Assembly: GCA_020832445.1 (NCBI GenBank)
Contig: JAFIEO010000023.1
Coordinates: forward strand, 35,385 to 99,384
Direction of reading: 5' to 3'
From: Paracoccaceae bacterium
GTDB lineage: Bacteria; Pseudomonadota; Alphaproteobacteria; Rhodobacterales; Rhodobacteraceae
Length of the DNA: 64,000 nt
Part shown: positions 38,966 to 48,492 of the stretch, piece after piece
How the letters are laid out: every line of letters starts with the position of its first letter
Numbering within the stretch: position 1 is the first letter of the stretch
Notes under the pieces: model-generated
What the model was told of the DNA's origin: nothing
The model's database searches: none
What the model saw: the letters and a program-made list of their open reading frames with translations, nothing else
Program-made: the position numbers and the translations under genes

Positions 38966-39382
38966 ATGCGTATCAATGACGATATAACCTTGCAGGATTG
39001 GGAACTGACTGAATCGTTCACCCGTTCATCAGGACCGGGGGGACAGAATGTCAACAAGGTGTCCAGTGCTGTTGAATTGCGGTTTGAAGCCGAACGCAGC
39101 CCGAACCTGCCTGCGCCAGTCAAAACGCGGCTGAAACGGCTTGCCGGACGACGCTGGAGTCAGGATGGCGCGCTTATCTTGCGTGTCGAAGATACGCGGT
39201 CGCAAGCGCGCAACCGTGAAATTGCCCGCGCGCGTCTGATAGATCTGATACAACAGGCCCTGAAGCGCCCCAAACCGCGCATCGGAACGCGCCCGACACT
39301 GGCCAGTAAACGCCGCAGGCTTGAATCGAAGGCCCATCGCGCCGATATCAAGGCCCTGCGCAACGCGCCCAAACCCGACTAA
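38966..39382 (+). CDS. arfB: Alternative ribosome-rescue factor / aminoacyl-tRNA hydrolase ArfB
   Basis: Rescues ribosomes stalled on mRNA without a stop codon by hydrolysing peptidyl-tRNA. The 138-residue protein has the GGQ catalytic motif in SSGPGGQNVNKVSSAVELRF and the basic C-terminal tail (KRRRLESKAHRADIKALR) that enters the mRNA channel. There is no RF anticodon domain, as expected for ArfB. Start chosen at ATG 38966; a TTG frame upstream is unlikely. Confidence 0.92.
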   Translation: MRINDDITLQDWELTESFTRSSGPGGQNVNKVSSAVELRFEAERSPNLPAPVKTRLKRLAGRRWSQDGALILRVEDTRSQARNREIARARLIDLIQQALKRPKPRIGTRPTLASKRRRLESKAHRADIKALRNAPKPD

Positions 39383-39458
39383 TCCGGCCAGGTACCAAGG
39401 CCCCTTTCATCATTTGGTCATACTACTGCGCCATCATCCCAAACAGGAGCTTGCATTC

Positions 39459-39923
39459 GTGAACGCCGCGTCCATGTCCAGAATCCTGTTGAACCTGATT
39501 GCGGATCAGGTGCGCCCTGCCTTCGTGCAGACGGCAGCGCTGTGCCTGCGCGACGGCCCTGCGGGACCAGAGGTTCTGCTGGTTCAGACATTGCGCCTGC
39601 ACCAATGGGTAATTCCGAAAGGATGGCCCATGAAGGGAAAATCGCTGGCGCAGGCCGCCGCGATCGAAGCATGGGAAGAAGCCGGTGTGCGCGGCACTGT
39701 TTCAGACACCCCAATCGGTGCATTCACCTATACAAAGATCAAGAAAAGCGGCCTGCCCGTCAGTTGCCGTGCGCAGATATACCGGCTGGATGTCAAGAAG
39801 GTTTCCGACACCTACCCCGAGGCGCACAAGCGCATTCGCAAGTGGTTTCCGCTGGCACAAGCCGCACAGATTGTGCGTGATGCCGAGGTGCAGCTTCTGC
39901 TAGACAGTCTGCAAACAAAGTAG
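39459..39923 (+). CDS. Nudix hydrolase
   Basis: A 154-residue Nudix-fold protein. The Nudix box runs from GWPMKGKSLAQAAAIEAWEEAG, with the expected GX5EX7REUXEEXGU pattern changed at its first positions (Ala and Trp substitutions within REUXEE). Relatives hydrolyse nucleotide or inositol polyphosphates; the substrate is unknown. The GTG at 39459 has AGGAG nine bases upstream; ATG 39474 is an alternative. Confidence 0.85.
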   Translation: MNAASMSRILLNLIADQVRPAFVQTAALCLRDGPAGPEVLLVQTLRLHQWVIPKGWPMKGKSLAQAAAIEAWEEAGVRGTVSDTPIGAFTYTKIKKSGLPVSCRAQIYRLDVKKVSDTYPEAHKRIRKWFPLAQAAQIVRDAEVQLLLDSLQTK

Positions 39924-40009
39924 CGCAGACCTGCGATCCATATTGTCGCACACGACGAATCCTGATACCGCGCCTCACGTCATAAATTTGTTACAAACAG
40001 GTATTCGCT

Positions 40010-41476
40010 GTGTCCAACCTTTCGGAAAAGTCATGGAAGACGCTGAACAAGGATCTGGCACGCCTTTCGGCCATGGAACGGGCGATGGCCTATTCCGCGC
40101 GCCCCTTGGTGGCACCCGGCCTTGCACTGGCTTTCATGGTTGTGACGGGGTTGGCAGTTGCGGCCTTTATCGGGTTTGAACCGCTGGGTCTGATCGTAAT
40201 TGCAGCGGCAATTATCGGGGCCTATATGGCCATCAATATCGGCGCCAATGACGTGGCCAACAATATGGGGCCGACGGTTGGTGCGCGCGCGCTGACAATC
40301 GGCACCGCGCTTATAGTTGCGGCAATCTGTGAAACTGCGGGCGCGCTTATTGCGGGCGGCGATGTTGTCAACACTGTGTCACGCGGAATTATCGCGCCCG
40401 AATCTGTTGCCGAAACGCAAATCTTCATATGGGCGATGATGGCAGCACTTCTGGCAGGTGCGTTGTGGATCAACCTTGCAACATGGATCGGCGCGCCGGT
40501 ATCGACCACGCATTCTATTGTAGGCGGGGTTATGGGTGCGGGCATTGCGGCGGCCGGATTTGCCGCTGTCAATTGGCCCACAATGGCACGCATTGCCGCA
40601 AGCTGGGTCATATCGCCGGTTCTGGGCGGGATATTTGCAGCCATTTTTCTGGCAATCATTAAATCCCGCATCATCTACCGCCCCGACATGATTCAGGCAG
40701 CACGCTATTGGGTGCCAATCCTGATCGGGGTTATGGGGGGCTGTTTTGCCACCTATCTGGCCCTGAAAGGTGTGAACAAGATCATAAAGATCGAGTTTGG
40801 CACCGCAGTCGCGCTGGGGGTTGCGTTCGGCACTGTGCTGACCTTTGCGATGCGCCCTGTTATCCGCAGACAAAGCCGGGGCATGGAAAACCGCAAGAAA
40901 TCCCTGAAGATCCTGTTCAATATTCCGTTGATCTTCTCGGCGGCGCTGCTGTCTTTTGCGCATGGGGCCAACGACGTGGCCAATGCCATCGGGCCGGTTG
41001 CCGCGATTGTCCACGCGGTGCGCGATGGCGGGGCGTCCGATAATGTGGGCATACCGCTTTGGGTCATGCTGATTGGTGGTATTGGCCTGTCGATCGGGCT
41101 TTTGCTGTTCGGGCCAAAGCTGATCAATCTTGTCGGCAGCGAAATCACGCGCCTGAACGCCATGCGCGCCTATTGCGTGTCACTTGCCGCAGCGATCACG
41201 GTTATTTTTGCATCGTGGCTGGGACTGCCAGTCAGTTCCACGCATATTGCCATCGGGGCGATATTCGGGGTGGGTTTCTTTCGCGAATGGTATCATGAAC
41301 GCATTCTGAATGAACGCCGCGTGGACACCACCACCCCTGTCGAAGTGCGCAAGCGGAAAAAAGTTGTGCGCCGCGCGCATTTCCTGACCATCCTTGCGGC
41401 ATGGATTGTGACAGTTCCATCCGCTGCGGTGCTATCTGCCGGGCTGTTCTATCTGATGAACCTGATCAGCTATTAG
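40010..41476 (+). CDS. pit: Inorganic phosphate transporter, Pit family
   Basis: A 488-residue inner-membrane transporter with about 10-12 segments and a ~45-residue cytoplasmic N-terminus. The two Pit repeats carry the signatures GANDVANNMGPTVGARALT and HGANDVANAIGPVAAIVHA. Moves metal-phosphate with protons (or Na). The start is GTG 40010 with only a weak AGG upstream; a downstream ATG inside the N-terminal tail is possible. Confidence 0.92.
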   Translation: MSNLSEKSWKTLNKDLARLSAMERAMAYSARPLVAPGLALAFMVVTGLAVAAFIGFEPLGLIVIAAAIIGAYMAINIGANDVANNMGPTVGARALTIGTALIVAAICETAGALIAGGDVVNTVSRGIIAPESVAETQIFIWAMMAALLAGALWINLATWIGAPVSTTHSIVGGVMGAGIAAAGFAAVNWPTMARIAASWVISPVLGGIFAAIFLAIIKSRIIYRPDMIQAARYWVPILIGVMGGCFATYLALKGVNKIIKIEFGTAVALGVAFGTVLTFAMRPVIRRQSRGMENRKKSLKILFNIPLIFSAALLSFAHGANDVANAIGPVAAIVHAVRDGGASDNVGIPLWVMLIGGIGLSIGLLLFGPKLINLVGSEITRLNAMRAYCVSLAAAITVIFASWLGLPVSSTHIAIGAIFGVGFFREWYHERILNERRVDTTTPVEVRKRKKVVRRAHFLTILAAWIVTVPSAAVLSAGLFYLMNLISY

Positions 41477-41611
41477 GACATACAGGATCGCTGCGCGCCT
41501 GCATTATCCGTTCACGCAGAAAAATCGTATATTTTGGCGGTGCATCTTGCTGTCGGAATGATCTTGCCTGATCATGCCCCACCCGCCATGCATGCAAAAG
41601 GCATATCGCCC

Positions 41612-43399
41612 ATGTCCAGTTTCACAACGCGCCCTGAAATCACCGGCACATTCGGCGTTGTCACATCGACCCACTGGATTGCATCCAGCGTGGGGATGGC
41701 GATGCTGGAACGTGGCGGAAATGCGTTTGACGCGGCGGTGGCTGCTGGGTTGGTGCTGCAAGTGGTGGAACCACATCTGAACGGACCGGGGGGTGAATTG
41801 CCTGCAATCCTGTGGTCGGCGCAGGCGCAGCGCACCGATGTCATCAGCGCACAAGGCCCCGCGCCCGCAGGTGCCACAATCGCGCATTACCGCGCGCAGG
41901 GCCTGCATCATGTGCCCGGTGACGGGTTGCTGGCCACTGTCATACCCGGCGCATGGGATGGCTGGATGCTGATGTTGCGCGATTACGGGCGGCTGCCTTT
42001 GCGCGATGTGCTTGAACCGGCAATCCATTATTGCAGCGCGGGTCATCCTTGCCTGCCGCGCGTGGCCAACACTGTGGCGGGGCTGGCCGCGTTCTTTCGT
42101 GACAACTGGCCCAGTTCCTATGACACTTGGGTGCCCGGCGGTCAGGTTCCCGTTGCGGGCCAGTTGCTGCGCAATCCAGCACTTGCACGCACCTATGGAC
42201 GCATCCTGGCGCAGGCCGAATCCCATCAGTCCCGCGACGCCCAGATCGAGGCTGCGCGCAATGCCTTCTATCGCGGTTTTGTCGCCGAGGAGATGGACGC
42301 CTGGCTGGCCAAACAGGAATTGCCCGACAGCGAAGGGCGCATGCAGCGCGCAGTTCTGACTGCGGCTGATATGGCAGGCTACAGCGCGCAGATCGAAGCC
42401 CCCGTCTGGGGCCGCTACGGTGACTGGGACATAGCGAAATGCGGGGCATGGACACAGGGACCAGTGCTGCTGCAATCACTTGCGCTTCTGGACGGGATGG
42501 AATTGCGCGATCTTGACCCACATGGCGCGGACTTCATCCATCTGGTCACAGAGGCGATGAAACTGGCCTTTGCCGATCGCGAAATCTATCTGGCAGACCC
42601 GAATTTCACCGATGTGCCCCTGCAAGGCTTGCTGTCGGCAGAGTATAACGCCGCGCGCCGCGCGCTGATTGGGAGGCAGGCCAGTCTGGACCTGAACCCC
42701 GGCACCTTGCCGGGTTTTGAGGCGCAGCGCAGCGCCATGCTGGCCGCCCTTGACCGCCTAAGCAGCACCGATGGCGCAGTGTATGAACCGACAATGGCCC
42801 ATCTGGCCCGCAAGCGCGGCGATACCGTGCATCTGGATGTTATCGACGCCGAGGGCAACATGGTCGCGGCCACGCCATCGGGCGGCTGGCTGCAAAGCTC
42901 GCCTGCCATCCCGTCCTTGGGCTTTTGTCTGAATTCCCGCGCGCAGATGTTCTGGCTGGACGAAGGGCTGCCCGGATCACTGGCCCCGGGAAAACGCCCG
43001 CGCACCACACTGTCACCGACATTTGCCATGCACAATGGCCGCCCGCGTATGGTGTTCGGCACACCGGGCGGTGACCAGCAGGACCAGTGGCAGTTGATAT
43101 TCTTCCTGTATCACGCGGAATTCGGCATGGGGCTGCAACAGGCCCTTGATGCGCCGTTGTTTCATTCCACGCATTTTCCTGCCAGCTTCTACCCGCGGTC
43201 GCGCAGCCCCGGCCAGATCATGGTAGAAGACACATTCGGCGCGCAGGTCATCGCGGATTTGCGCGCGCGCGGGCATGATGTGCAGACCGCCCCGCATATG
43301 AGCATCGGACGGCTGACGGCGGCGGCGCAAGGGGCTGATGGCATTTTGCGCGCAGGCGCGTCACCGCGCCTGATGCAGGCTTATGCTGTGGGCCGGTAA
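41612..43399 (+). CDS. ggt: Gamma-glutamyltransferase-like enzyme without signal peptide
   Basis: A 595-residue Ntn-hydrolase of the gamma-glutamyltranspeptidase family, made as one chain and self-cleaved. The nucleophile Thr is at residue ~405 in GDTVHLDVID, preceding the ATPSGGW segment that forms the small subunit active site. LNGPGGELPA lies in the large subunit. No signal sequence precedes it, so it is probably cytoplasmic. It may hydrolyse gamma-glutamyl peptides or related amides brought in by the adjacent convergent transporter. ATG 41612 has AAAGG 10 bases upstream. Confidence 0.88.
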   Translation: MSSFTTRPEITGTFGVVTSTHWIASSVGMAMLERGGNAFDAAVAAGLVLQVVEPHLNGPGGELPAILWSAQAQRTDVISAQGPAPAGATIAHYRAQGLHHVPGDGLLATVIPGAWDGWMLMLRDYGRLPLRDVLEPAIHYCSAGHPCLPRVANTVAGLAAFFRDNWPSSYDTWVPGGQVPVAGQLLRNPALARTYGRILAQAESHQSRDAQIEAARNAFYRGFVAEEMDAWLAKQELPDSEGRMQRAVLTAADMAGYSAQIEAPVWGRYGDWDIAKCGAWTQGPVLLQSLALLDGMELRDLDPHGADFIHLVTEAMKLAFADREIYLADPNFTDVPLQGLLSAEYNAARRALIGRQASLDLNPGTLPGFEAQRSAMLAALDRLSSTDGAVYEPTMAHLARKRGDTVHLDVIDAEGNMVAATPSGGWLQSSPAIPSLGFCLNSRAQMFWLDEGLPGSLAPGKRPRTTLSPTFAMHNGRPRMVFGTPGGDQQDQWQLIFFLYHAEFGMGLQQALDAPLFHSTHFPASFYPRSRSPGQIMVEDTFGAQVIADLRARGHDVQTAPHMSIGRLTAAAQGADGILRAGASPRLMQAYAVGR

Positions 43400-43406
43400 C
43401 ACCTTC

Positions 43407-45692
43407 CTATTCGGGATAAAGCACGCAAGCGACTTCATGGCCGTCGGAAATCTTGCGCCGTTTGGGGGACGGGTGGCTGTCAAACGTCACAACCAGCGCA
43501 GCGCCGGACTCTGCAATCTTCGCGGCCTCTGCCAATGATGCAGGGCGCGCGGCCAGCACTTCGGCAAGTTGCGCGCGGGCAAGCGCCACGCCTTTGGGCG
43601 CAGGAATGCGCACTGCCAGCCCGTCGCGTTCGGGCACGCCCAGCGCATCACGGTTGCGTTCTTCCAGATCCCATTCGGCAAGGGCCGCAATCACGTCGCG
43701 CCCTTCCCAGCCGCAGGTCACAGTCGCCAGCGGGCAGCGGTTGTGGAACCGGCAACCGTTGGGAATGTCACTTGCAGACGGGATTTCCCCTGCCGATTCC
43801 AAGGGGGGCTTTTCCACGCTTGGGTCAGGTTCGGGCGAGGCATCAAGCAGCAGTTGCGTATAAGGGTGGCGGCGTTCGGCGATTACTTTTTCCGTGGGGC
43901 CAACCTCGACAATTTCACCCAGATACATGATCGCGGTGCGGTCCGCGACATAGCGGATGGTGGGCAGATCATGGCTGACATAGATAAAGGAAATCCCCAT
44001 CTCGTCGCGGAAATGGCGCATCAGGTTCAGCACGCCCGCGCGGATGGACACATCCAGCATCGACACAGGTTCATCCGCGATGATGAAGCGCGGCTCCAAC
44101 ACGATGGCGCGGGCGATGGCCACACGCTGGCGTTGCCCGCCCGACAATTCATGCGGGAAACGCTCCATATACGTCTCGGCCGGTTTCAGGCCCGCGCGTT
44201 CCAGCGATTGCACCACCAATTCACGCCGCTTGGCACCCTTGGCCAACCCGTGAATCGTCAGCGGCTCGCCCACAATATCCTGAATGGTAAAGCGCGGGTT
44301 CAGTGTTTGATACGGGTCCTGAAACACCATCTGCGCACGGCGGCGAAACGCCTTCAGGGCTGCACCCTTCAGGGGGGCAATATCCTCGCCCTCGGACACA
44401 ATGCGCCCTGCGGTCGGGTCTTGCAGCCGCACCAGCATTTCGCCTGTCGTGGTCTTGCCTGACCCGGATTCACCCGCCAGCCCCAGAATCTCGCCTTCCT
44501 GCAAGGTCAGGTCAATGCCGTCCACCGCGTGCACGAAGGTTTCAGATTTGCCGAAAAACCCGCCCGCTATGGGGAAATGCTTGACCAGCCCTTCCACCTG
44601 CAACACCTCGGCGGTGGCTTTATGTTCGCGGCGGGTCACGCTGGTGACTTCTTCATTCAAACGCTGGCCCACCTTGGCCCATGCGTCATTCGTGGCCGCA
44701 ACACGGCGGAATTCTTCGACACGGTCAGGGTAATGACAGGCGGCAAAGCGCCCCTCGCCAACTTCATGCTGTGCGGGATCTTCGGCAATGCAGCGTTCTG
44801 TCGCAAAAGGGCAGCGTTCGGCAAAACGGCAGCCTTTGGGCGGGTCCAGCAGATTGGGCGGTGTGCCGGGAATGGAGATCAATTCGCGCTGCGCCCCTTC
44901 CAATGTAGGGAACGCGTTGGTCAGCCCCATCGTATAGGGGTGGAAGGGTTGGCCGAATACCTGTCGCACAGGGCCGGTTTCCATGATCTTGCCGCCATAC
45001 ATGACCGCCACGCGGTCACAGGTCTGCACCACAACCGAAATATCATGCGTGATGAACATCAGCGCCATGCCGCGTTCACGCCGCAGCCGCGCCAGCCGCG
45101 ACAGGATTTGCGCCTGTGTCACCACATCCAGCGCGGTGGTCGGTTCATCCGCGATCAGCAGTTGCGGCTGAAGCGCCATCGCCATGGCAATCACCGCGCG
45201 CTGTTTCATGCCGCCCGACATTTCATGCGGATAGGCGCGCAGGCGAGAGGGGTCCAGACCCACGGCGCGGAACAGGTCTTCGGCCTGCGACCACGCATCG
45301 GCCTTGTCGATCTTGATATGCGCGTTCATCGCCTCAATGATCTGGTCGCCCACGCGGTAGACCGGATCAAGCGCATTCATCGCCGCTTGCGAAATCCAAG
45401 CGATTTCCTTCCATCGGACGCGGCGCATATCCTCGCCGTGCAAGGGCACCAGATCACGGCCCGCGAAATCGATCACGCCGCGCGGGATTTCGCCATTGGG
45501 CGGCAGCAGTTTCAGCATGGCTTTGGCCGCTGTGGTTTTTCCGCAACCGGATTCGCCCACCAGCCCCAGCGCCTCGCCCGGGGCTATGGTGAAATCAATA
45601 CCATCCACGGCCTGCACCGGCCCTGCGCCGGTGCGATAATGAATGGCCAGATCGCGCACATCCAGCAGGGTTTGTTGTGCCATATCCTTCAT
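43407..45692 (-). CDS. Dipeptide/oligopeptide ABC transporter, fused double ATPase
   Basis: A 761-residue protein with two complete ATPase domains joined in one chain, equal to DppD plus DppF. First: Walker A GESGCGKTT, signature MSGGMKQRA, Walker B LLIADEPTTALD; a Cys-rich RFAERCPFATERC oligopeptide-binding tail follows. Second: GESGSGKTT, ELSGGQRQRV, FIIADEPVSMLD and its own tail. The ATG overlaps the permease stop (ATGA). Its 3' end faces the ggt gene only seven bases away. Confidence 0.93.
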   Translation of the reverse strand: MKDMAQQTLLDVRDLAIHYRTGAGPVQAVDGIDFTIAPGEALGLVGESGCGKTTAAKAMLKLLPPNGEIPRGVIDFAGRDLVPLHGEDMRRVRWKEIAWISQAAMNALDPVYRVGDQIIEAMNAHIKIDKADAWSQAEDLFRAVGLDPSRLRAYPHEMSGGMKQRAVIAMAMALQPQLLIADEPTTALDVVTQAQILSRLARLRRERGMALMFITHDISVVVQTCDRVAVMYGGKIMETGPVRQVFGQPFHPYTMGLTNAFPTLEGAQRELISIPGTPPNLLDPPKGCRFAERCPFATERCIAEDPAQHEVGEGRFAACHYPDRVEEFRRVAATNDAWAKVGQRLNEEVTSVTRREHKATAEVLQVEGLVKHFPIAGGFFGKSETFVHAVDGIDLTLQEGEILGLAGESGSGKTTTGEMLVRLQDPTAGRIVSEGEDIAPLKGAALKAFRRRAQMVFQDPYQTLNPRFTIQDIVGEPLTIHGLAKGAKRRELVVQSLERAGLKPAETYMERFPHELSGGQRQRVAIARAIVLEPRFIIADEPVSMLDVSIRAGVLNLMRHFRDEMGISFIYVSHDLPTIRYVADRTAIMYLGEIVEVGPTEKVIAERRHPYTQLLLDASPEPDPSVEKPPLESAGEIPSASDIPNGCRFHNRCPLATVTCGWEGRDVIAALAEWDLEERNRDALGVPERDGLAVRIPAPKGVALARAQLAEVLAARPASLAEAAKIAESGAALVVTFDSHPSPKRRKISDGHEVACVLYPE

Positions 45693-47407
45693 TGCCGCGC
45701 TCTCAATCTTGGGTTTGCGACCACTTCCAATGACCGCGAGATGAAAAAGACCGACAGCACCGTGGTCATGATCAGAATGCCCGGCGGCAGGTTCCACCAC
45801 CATGCAGTGCGCCACGCACCCGACAGGCGCGCATCATGCAAGATGCCACCCCAGCTTATGGATTGCGGCGGGCCAAGCCCAAGGAAGGACAGCGTCGCTT
45901 CGGCAATGATGGACACACCCACGATAATGGCGAGTTCCAGAAACACCAGTGGCAACACATTGGGGAAAATATGCAGATACATGATCCGCAAATCGGACGC
46001 GCCTGCCACGCGCGCGGCCTTGACGAAAGGACGTTCGCGCAATGACAGCACCTGCGACCGGATCAGCCGCGCCACCGTGCGCCATGTCAGCAAGCTGACC
46101 GCCAGAATAACAATCGTCAGGCTGGGCTGGAACAACAGCACCAAAATCAGCGCAAAGGGTTCAAACGGGATGCCATACATCACATCGACCGTGCGCATCA
46201 GGATGGTTTCAGTGCGCCCCCGGTAATACCCCGCGATCAGGCCCACATTGGTGCCGATCAGCACGACCAGCGTGGCCCCCAGAAAGCCCACCAACAGCGC
46301 GATCTGGCTGCCATGCACATTCTGGCTGAACAGATCACGGCCCAGATGGTCGGTGCCAAACCAATGCTCGCGCGAGGGGGGCGAAAGGCGGGTGACAAAC
46401 CGGTCAGACCCCAGCGCCAGCCAGTCATCGCCCACGACCAGAAGCGCGCGCAAATGACGCTCGCTTTCGGTCGGCACAATCTGCCACGCCGTGCCGTCCC
46501 ATTCCATGATGATGCCATTGCGCCCGGCAGCAACCGCGCGCCCGTCATCGCCAATCCAGCCCGCGCGCAGCGCGCGGGTGTCGGGTGCAGGGTCCGTGAC
46601 CCACGCGCCATCTGCACTGTCGCGCCGCAACAGCGTACCGCGTTCGCCCACAACCAGCGCGGCCCCGCCCGGCGCGATATGAATATGGTTCAGATCGCGG
46701 CTGGACCCGATACGTTCCAGCGCCGCCGTTCCCGTGTCCGGGTCATAGCGGATGGCCAGCCCCCGTTCACCCACGATCAGGGCCGTGCCATCAGCATCCA
46801 GCGCCACAGCATTCAGGGGGAAACCGCGCCCTACAGGGCTGTCGATTTCGACAATATTACCTGCGGTTGCATCCAGAAGCCAGATTTCTTCATTCGCGCC
46901 GACAATCAGCGCAGTGACAGCATCCAGCCAGATCACCGAACGCAGATCGGCTTCAGGGGCGGGAACAACCTGCCAGCCTGTGCCATTGCCCAACAGGATG
47001 GTGCCCAAGCCGCCCACTGCTATCGCGCGCCCGTCTGCGTTCAGGTCAACCGCGTTCAGATCAGCCTCTGTTTCGACCTCAGCACGCGTCCAGTCGCCCG
47101 CGGCCGCGCGTGTCCAGACTGTGCCGCTGCGCCCCACAATAACCGACTGACCGGCGTGATGGGCAGCGTCGTTCAGCGCCAGCGGCCCCAGACTTTCGCG
47201 CAATTCCCACGCATCAGAACCGCGCACCAGAACCGAGCCATCCTCGATCTCATTGATATGGCGCGGGTCATGCGGGGACAGCAGCGGCGCAAACAGCGCC
47301 ATTGCGATGATCACACCCAACACACACATGCCAATCACGGCCAGCCTGTCTTGCACCATCAACCGCAGCGGCCCCATGGCCGCGCGTAAAATCGGGGGAA
47401 GGGTCAT
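45689..47407 (-). CDS. DppC/OppC-type permease with inserted beta-propeller-like domain
   Basis: A 572-residue permease; normal DppC is about 300. Residues ~20-44 are the first membrane segment ending LLSPHDPR. Residues ~50-343 are an insertion of about seven 38-42-residue repeats, each with a pattern like ALIVGERG followed by a short strand; this suggests a seven-bladed propeller in the periplasm. Transport sequence resumes at HWFGTDHLGRDLFSQ, with the EAA-like loop at residues ~463-483 (KAARVAGASDLRIMYLHIFP). It overlaps both neighbouring genes. Codon use in the insertion is like the host's, so it is not a recent acquisition. Confidence 0.9.
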   Translation of the reverse strand: MTLPPILRAAMGPLRLMVQDRLAVIGMCVLGVIIAMALFAPLLSPHDPRHINEIEDGSVLVRGSDAWELRESLGPLALNDAAHHAGQSVIVGRSGTVWTRAAAGDWTRAEVETEADLNAVDLNADGRAIAVGGLGTILLGNGTGWQVVPAPEADLRSVIWLDAVTALIVGANEEIWLLDATAGNIVEIDSPVGRGFPLNAVALDADGTALIVGERGLAIRYDPDTGTAALERIGSSRDLNHIHIAPGGAALVVGERGTLLRRDSADGAWVTDPAPDTRALRAGWIGDDGRAVAAGRNGIIMEWDGTAWQIVPTESERHLRALLVVGDDWLALGSDRFVTRLSPPSREHWFGTDHLGRDLFSQNVHGSQIALLVGFLGATLVVLIGTNVGLIAGYYRGRTETILMRTVDVMYGIPFEPFALILVLLFQPSLTIVILAVSLLTWRTVARLIRSQVLSLRERPFVKAARVAGASDLRIMYLHIFPNVLPLVFLELAIIVGVSIIAEATLSFLGLGPPQSISWGGILHDARLSGAWRTAWWWNLPPGILIMTTVLSVFFISRSLEVVANPRLRARQ

Positions 47408-48381
47408 CGGAAGCTCACCCTTGGGTCAAGTGTGGTGTACAAGATATCCACCAGCAAATTCAAAGAGATGACGAAAGCCGCCATGATCAGGAAACTGGCC
47501 TGTGCCAGTGGAAAGTCTGACGTGCGCACCGCGTTCAGGATTTCACGCCCCAGACCGGGCCATGAAAACACCACTTCGACCACCACCTGCCCGCCTGCGG
47601 CCAGACCGATGGTGACGGCAAGCTGTGTGACAACCGGCAACAGCGCATTGCGCGCGGCGTGCTTGTACAGAATGTCGCGTTCCGGCAGGCCCTTGGCGCG
47701 GGCCATTTCAATGAAATCCTCGCCATACACCTCCAGCATGGTGTTGCGCATGATCAGCATGGGTGATCCAAGATAATACAGCGCCACAATCAAGACGGGC
47801 AAAATCGCGTGCCACAGGAAATCCAGCGTGAATATCTTGTCCAGAAAACCATCCGCATCGTAGGGTAGCGTGCGCATGCCTGATGTCGGAAACATCGACA
47901 GCCCCACCCCGAAGATCAGAATGGCAATCATGCCTGTCCAGAACATCGGGGCCGAACGGAACATCAACCCCACAAAAATACCCACTGTGTCGGTGCTGGA
48001 CCCGCGCCGCCATGACAGCCATGCACCCAACGGCACGCCAATCGCATAGGCCAGCACAATCGCGGCCAGCATCAGCACCATGGTATTGCCCAAACGTTCC
48101 CAGACAATTTCAGACACCGGCGCGCGATAGCTGAAAGACGTGCCGAATTCGCCTTGCACGGCATTGGTCAGAAACAGCACATATTGCCGCCATAGCGGGT
48201 CTTCCAGCCCGAACTGGGCGCGAACGGCGGCACGCTGTTCGGCATTCAGCCCTTCGGTAATCAACACCGAGGTCGGGTCTGGCAGGCCCATGCGAAACAG
48301 GAAAAACAGGATCGTCGCGATAATCCACAGCGAAAAGACCGCCTGTAGAACGCGTTTGATCAGATAGGTGCGGCGTGTCAT
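47404..48381 (-). CDS. DppB/OppB-type peptide ABC transporter permease
   Basis: A 325-residue inner-membrane permease with six segments. The N-terminal LIKRVLQAVFSLWIIATILFFLFRM (abbreviated) and the EAA-like loop MARAKGLPERDILYKHAARN are typical of DppB. It is the conventional partner of the propeller-bearing permease, and their genes overlap by four bases. Confidence 0.93.
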   Translation of the reverse strand: MTRRTYLIKRVLQAVFSLWIIATILFFLFRMGLPDPTSVLITEGLNAEQRAAVRAQFGLEDPLWRQYVLFLTNAVQGEFGTSFSYRAPVSEIVWERLGNTMVLMLAAIVLAYAIGVPLGAWLSWRRGSSTDTVGIFVGLMFRSAPMFWTGMIAILIFGVGLSMFPTSGMRTLPYDADGFLDKIFTLDFLWHAILPVLIVALYYLGSPMLIMRNTMLEVYGEDFIEMARAKGLPERDILYKHAARNALLPVVTQLAVTIGLAAGGQVVVEVVFSWPGLGREILNAVRTSDFPLAQASFLIMAAFVISLNLLVDILYTTLDPRVSFR

Positions 48382-48411
48382 TGCCTGAACTTTCTGGGCG
48401 ATTTCCCACTT

Positions 48412-48472
48412 GGCCGGATCAAAGCTGACCGGCCCTAGAAAACAGACCCTGCCGCACCGGGATGCGACAGGG
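48412..48472 (-). terminator. Two intercistronic hairpins after the binding-protein gene
   Basis: GGCCGG/CCGGCC (48412-48417 with 48429-48434) and a ten-base stem with one mismatch (48447-48456 with 48463-48472) lie between the binding-protein stop and the first permease. Neither has a T-tract on the minus strand. As at 34391, this may favour the binding protein over the permeases. Confidence 0.5.
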
Positions 48473-48492
48473 AATAGGGGATGGGTACGACC

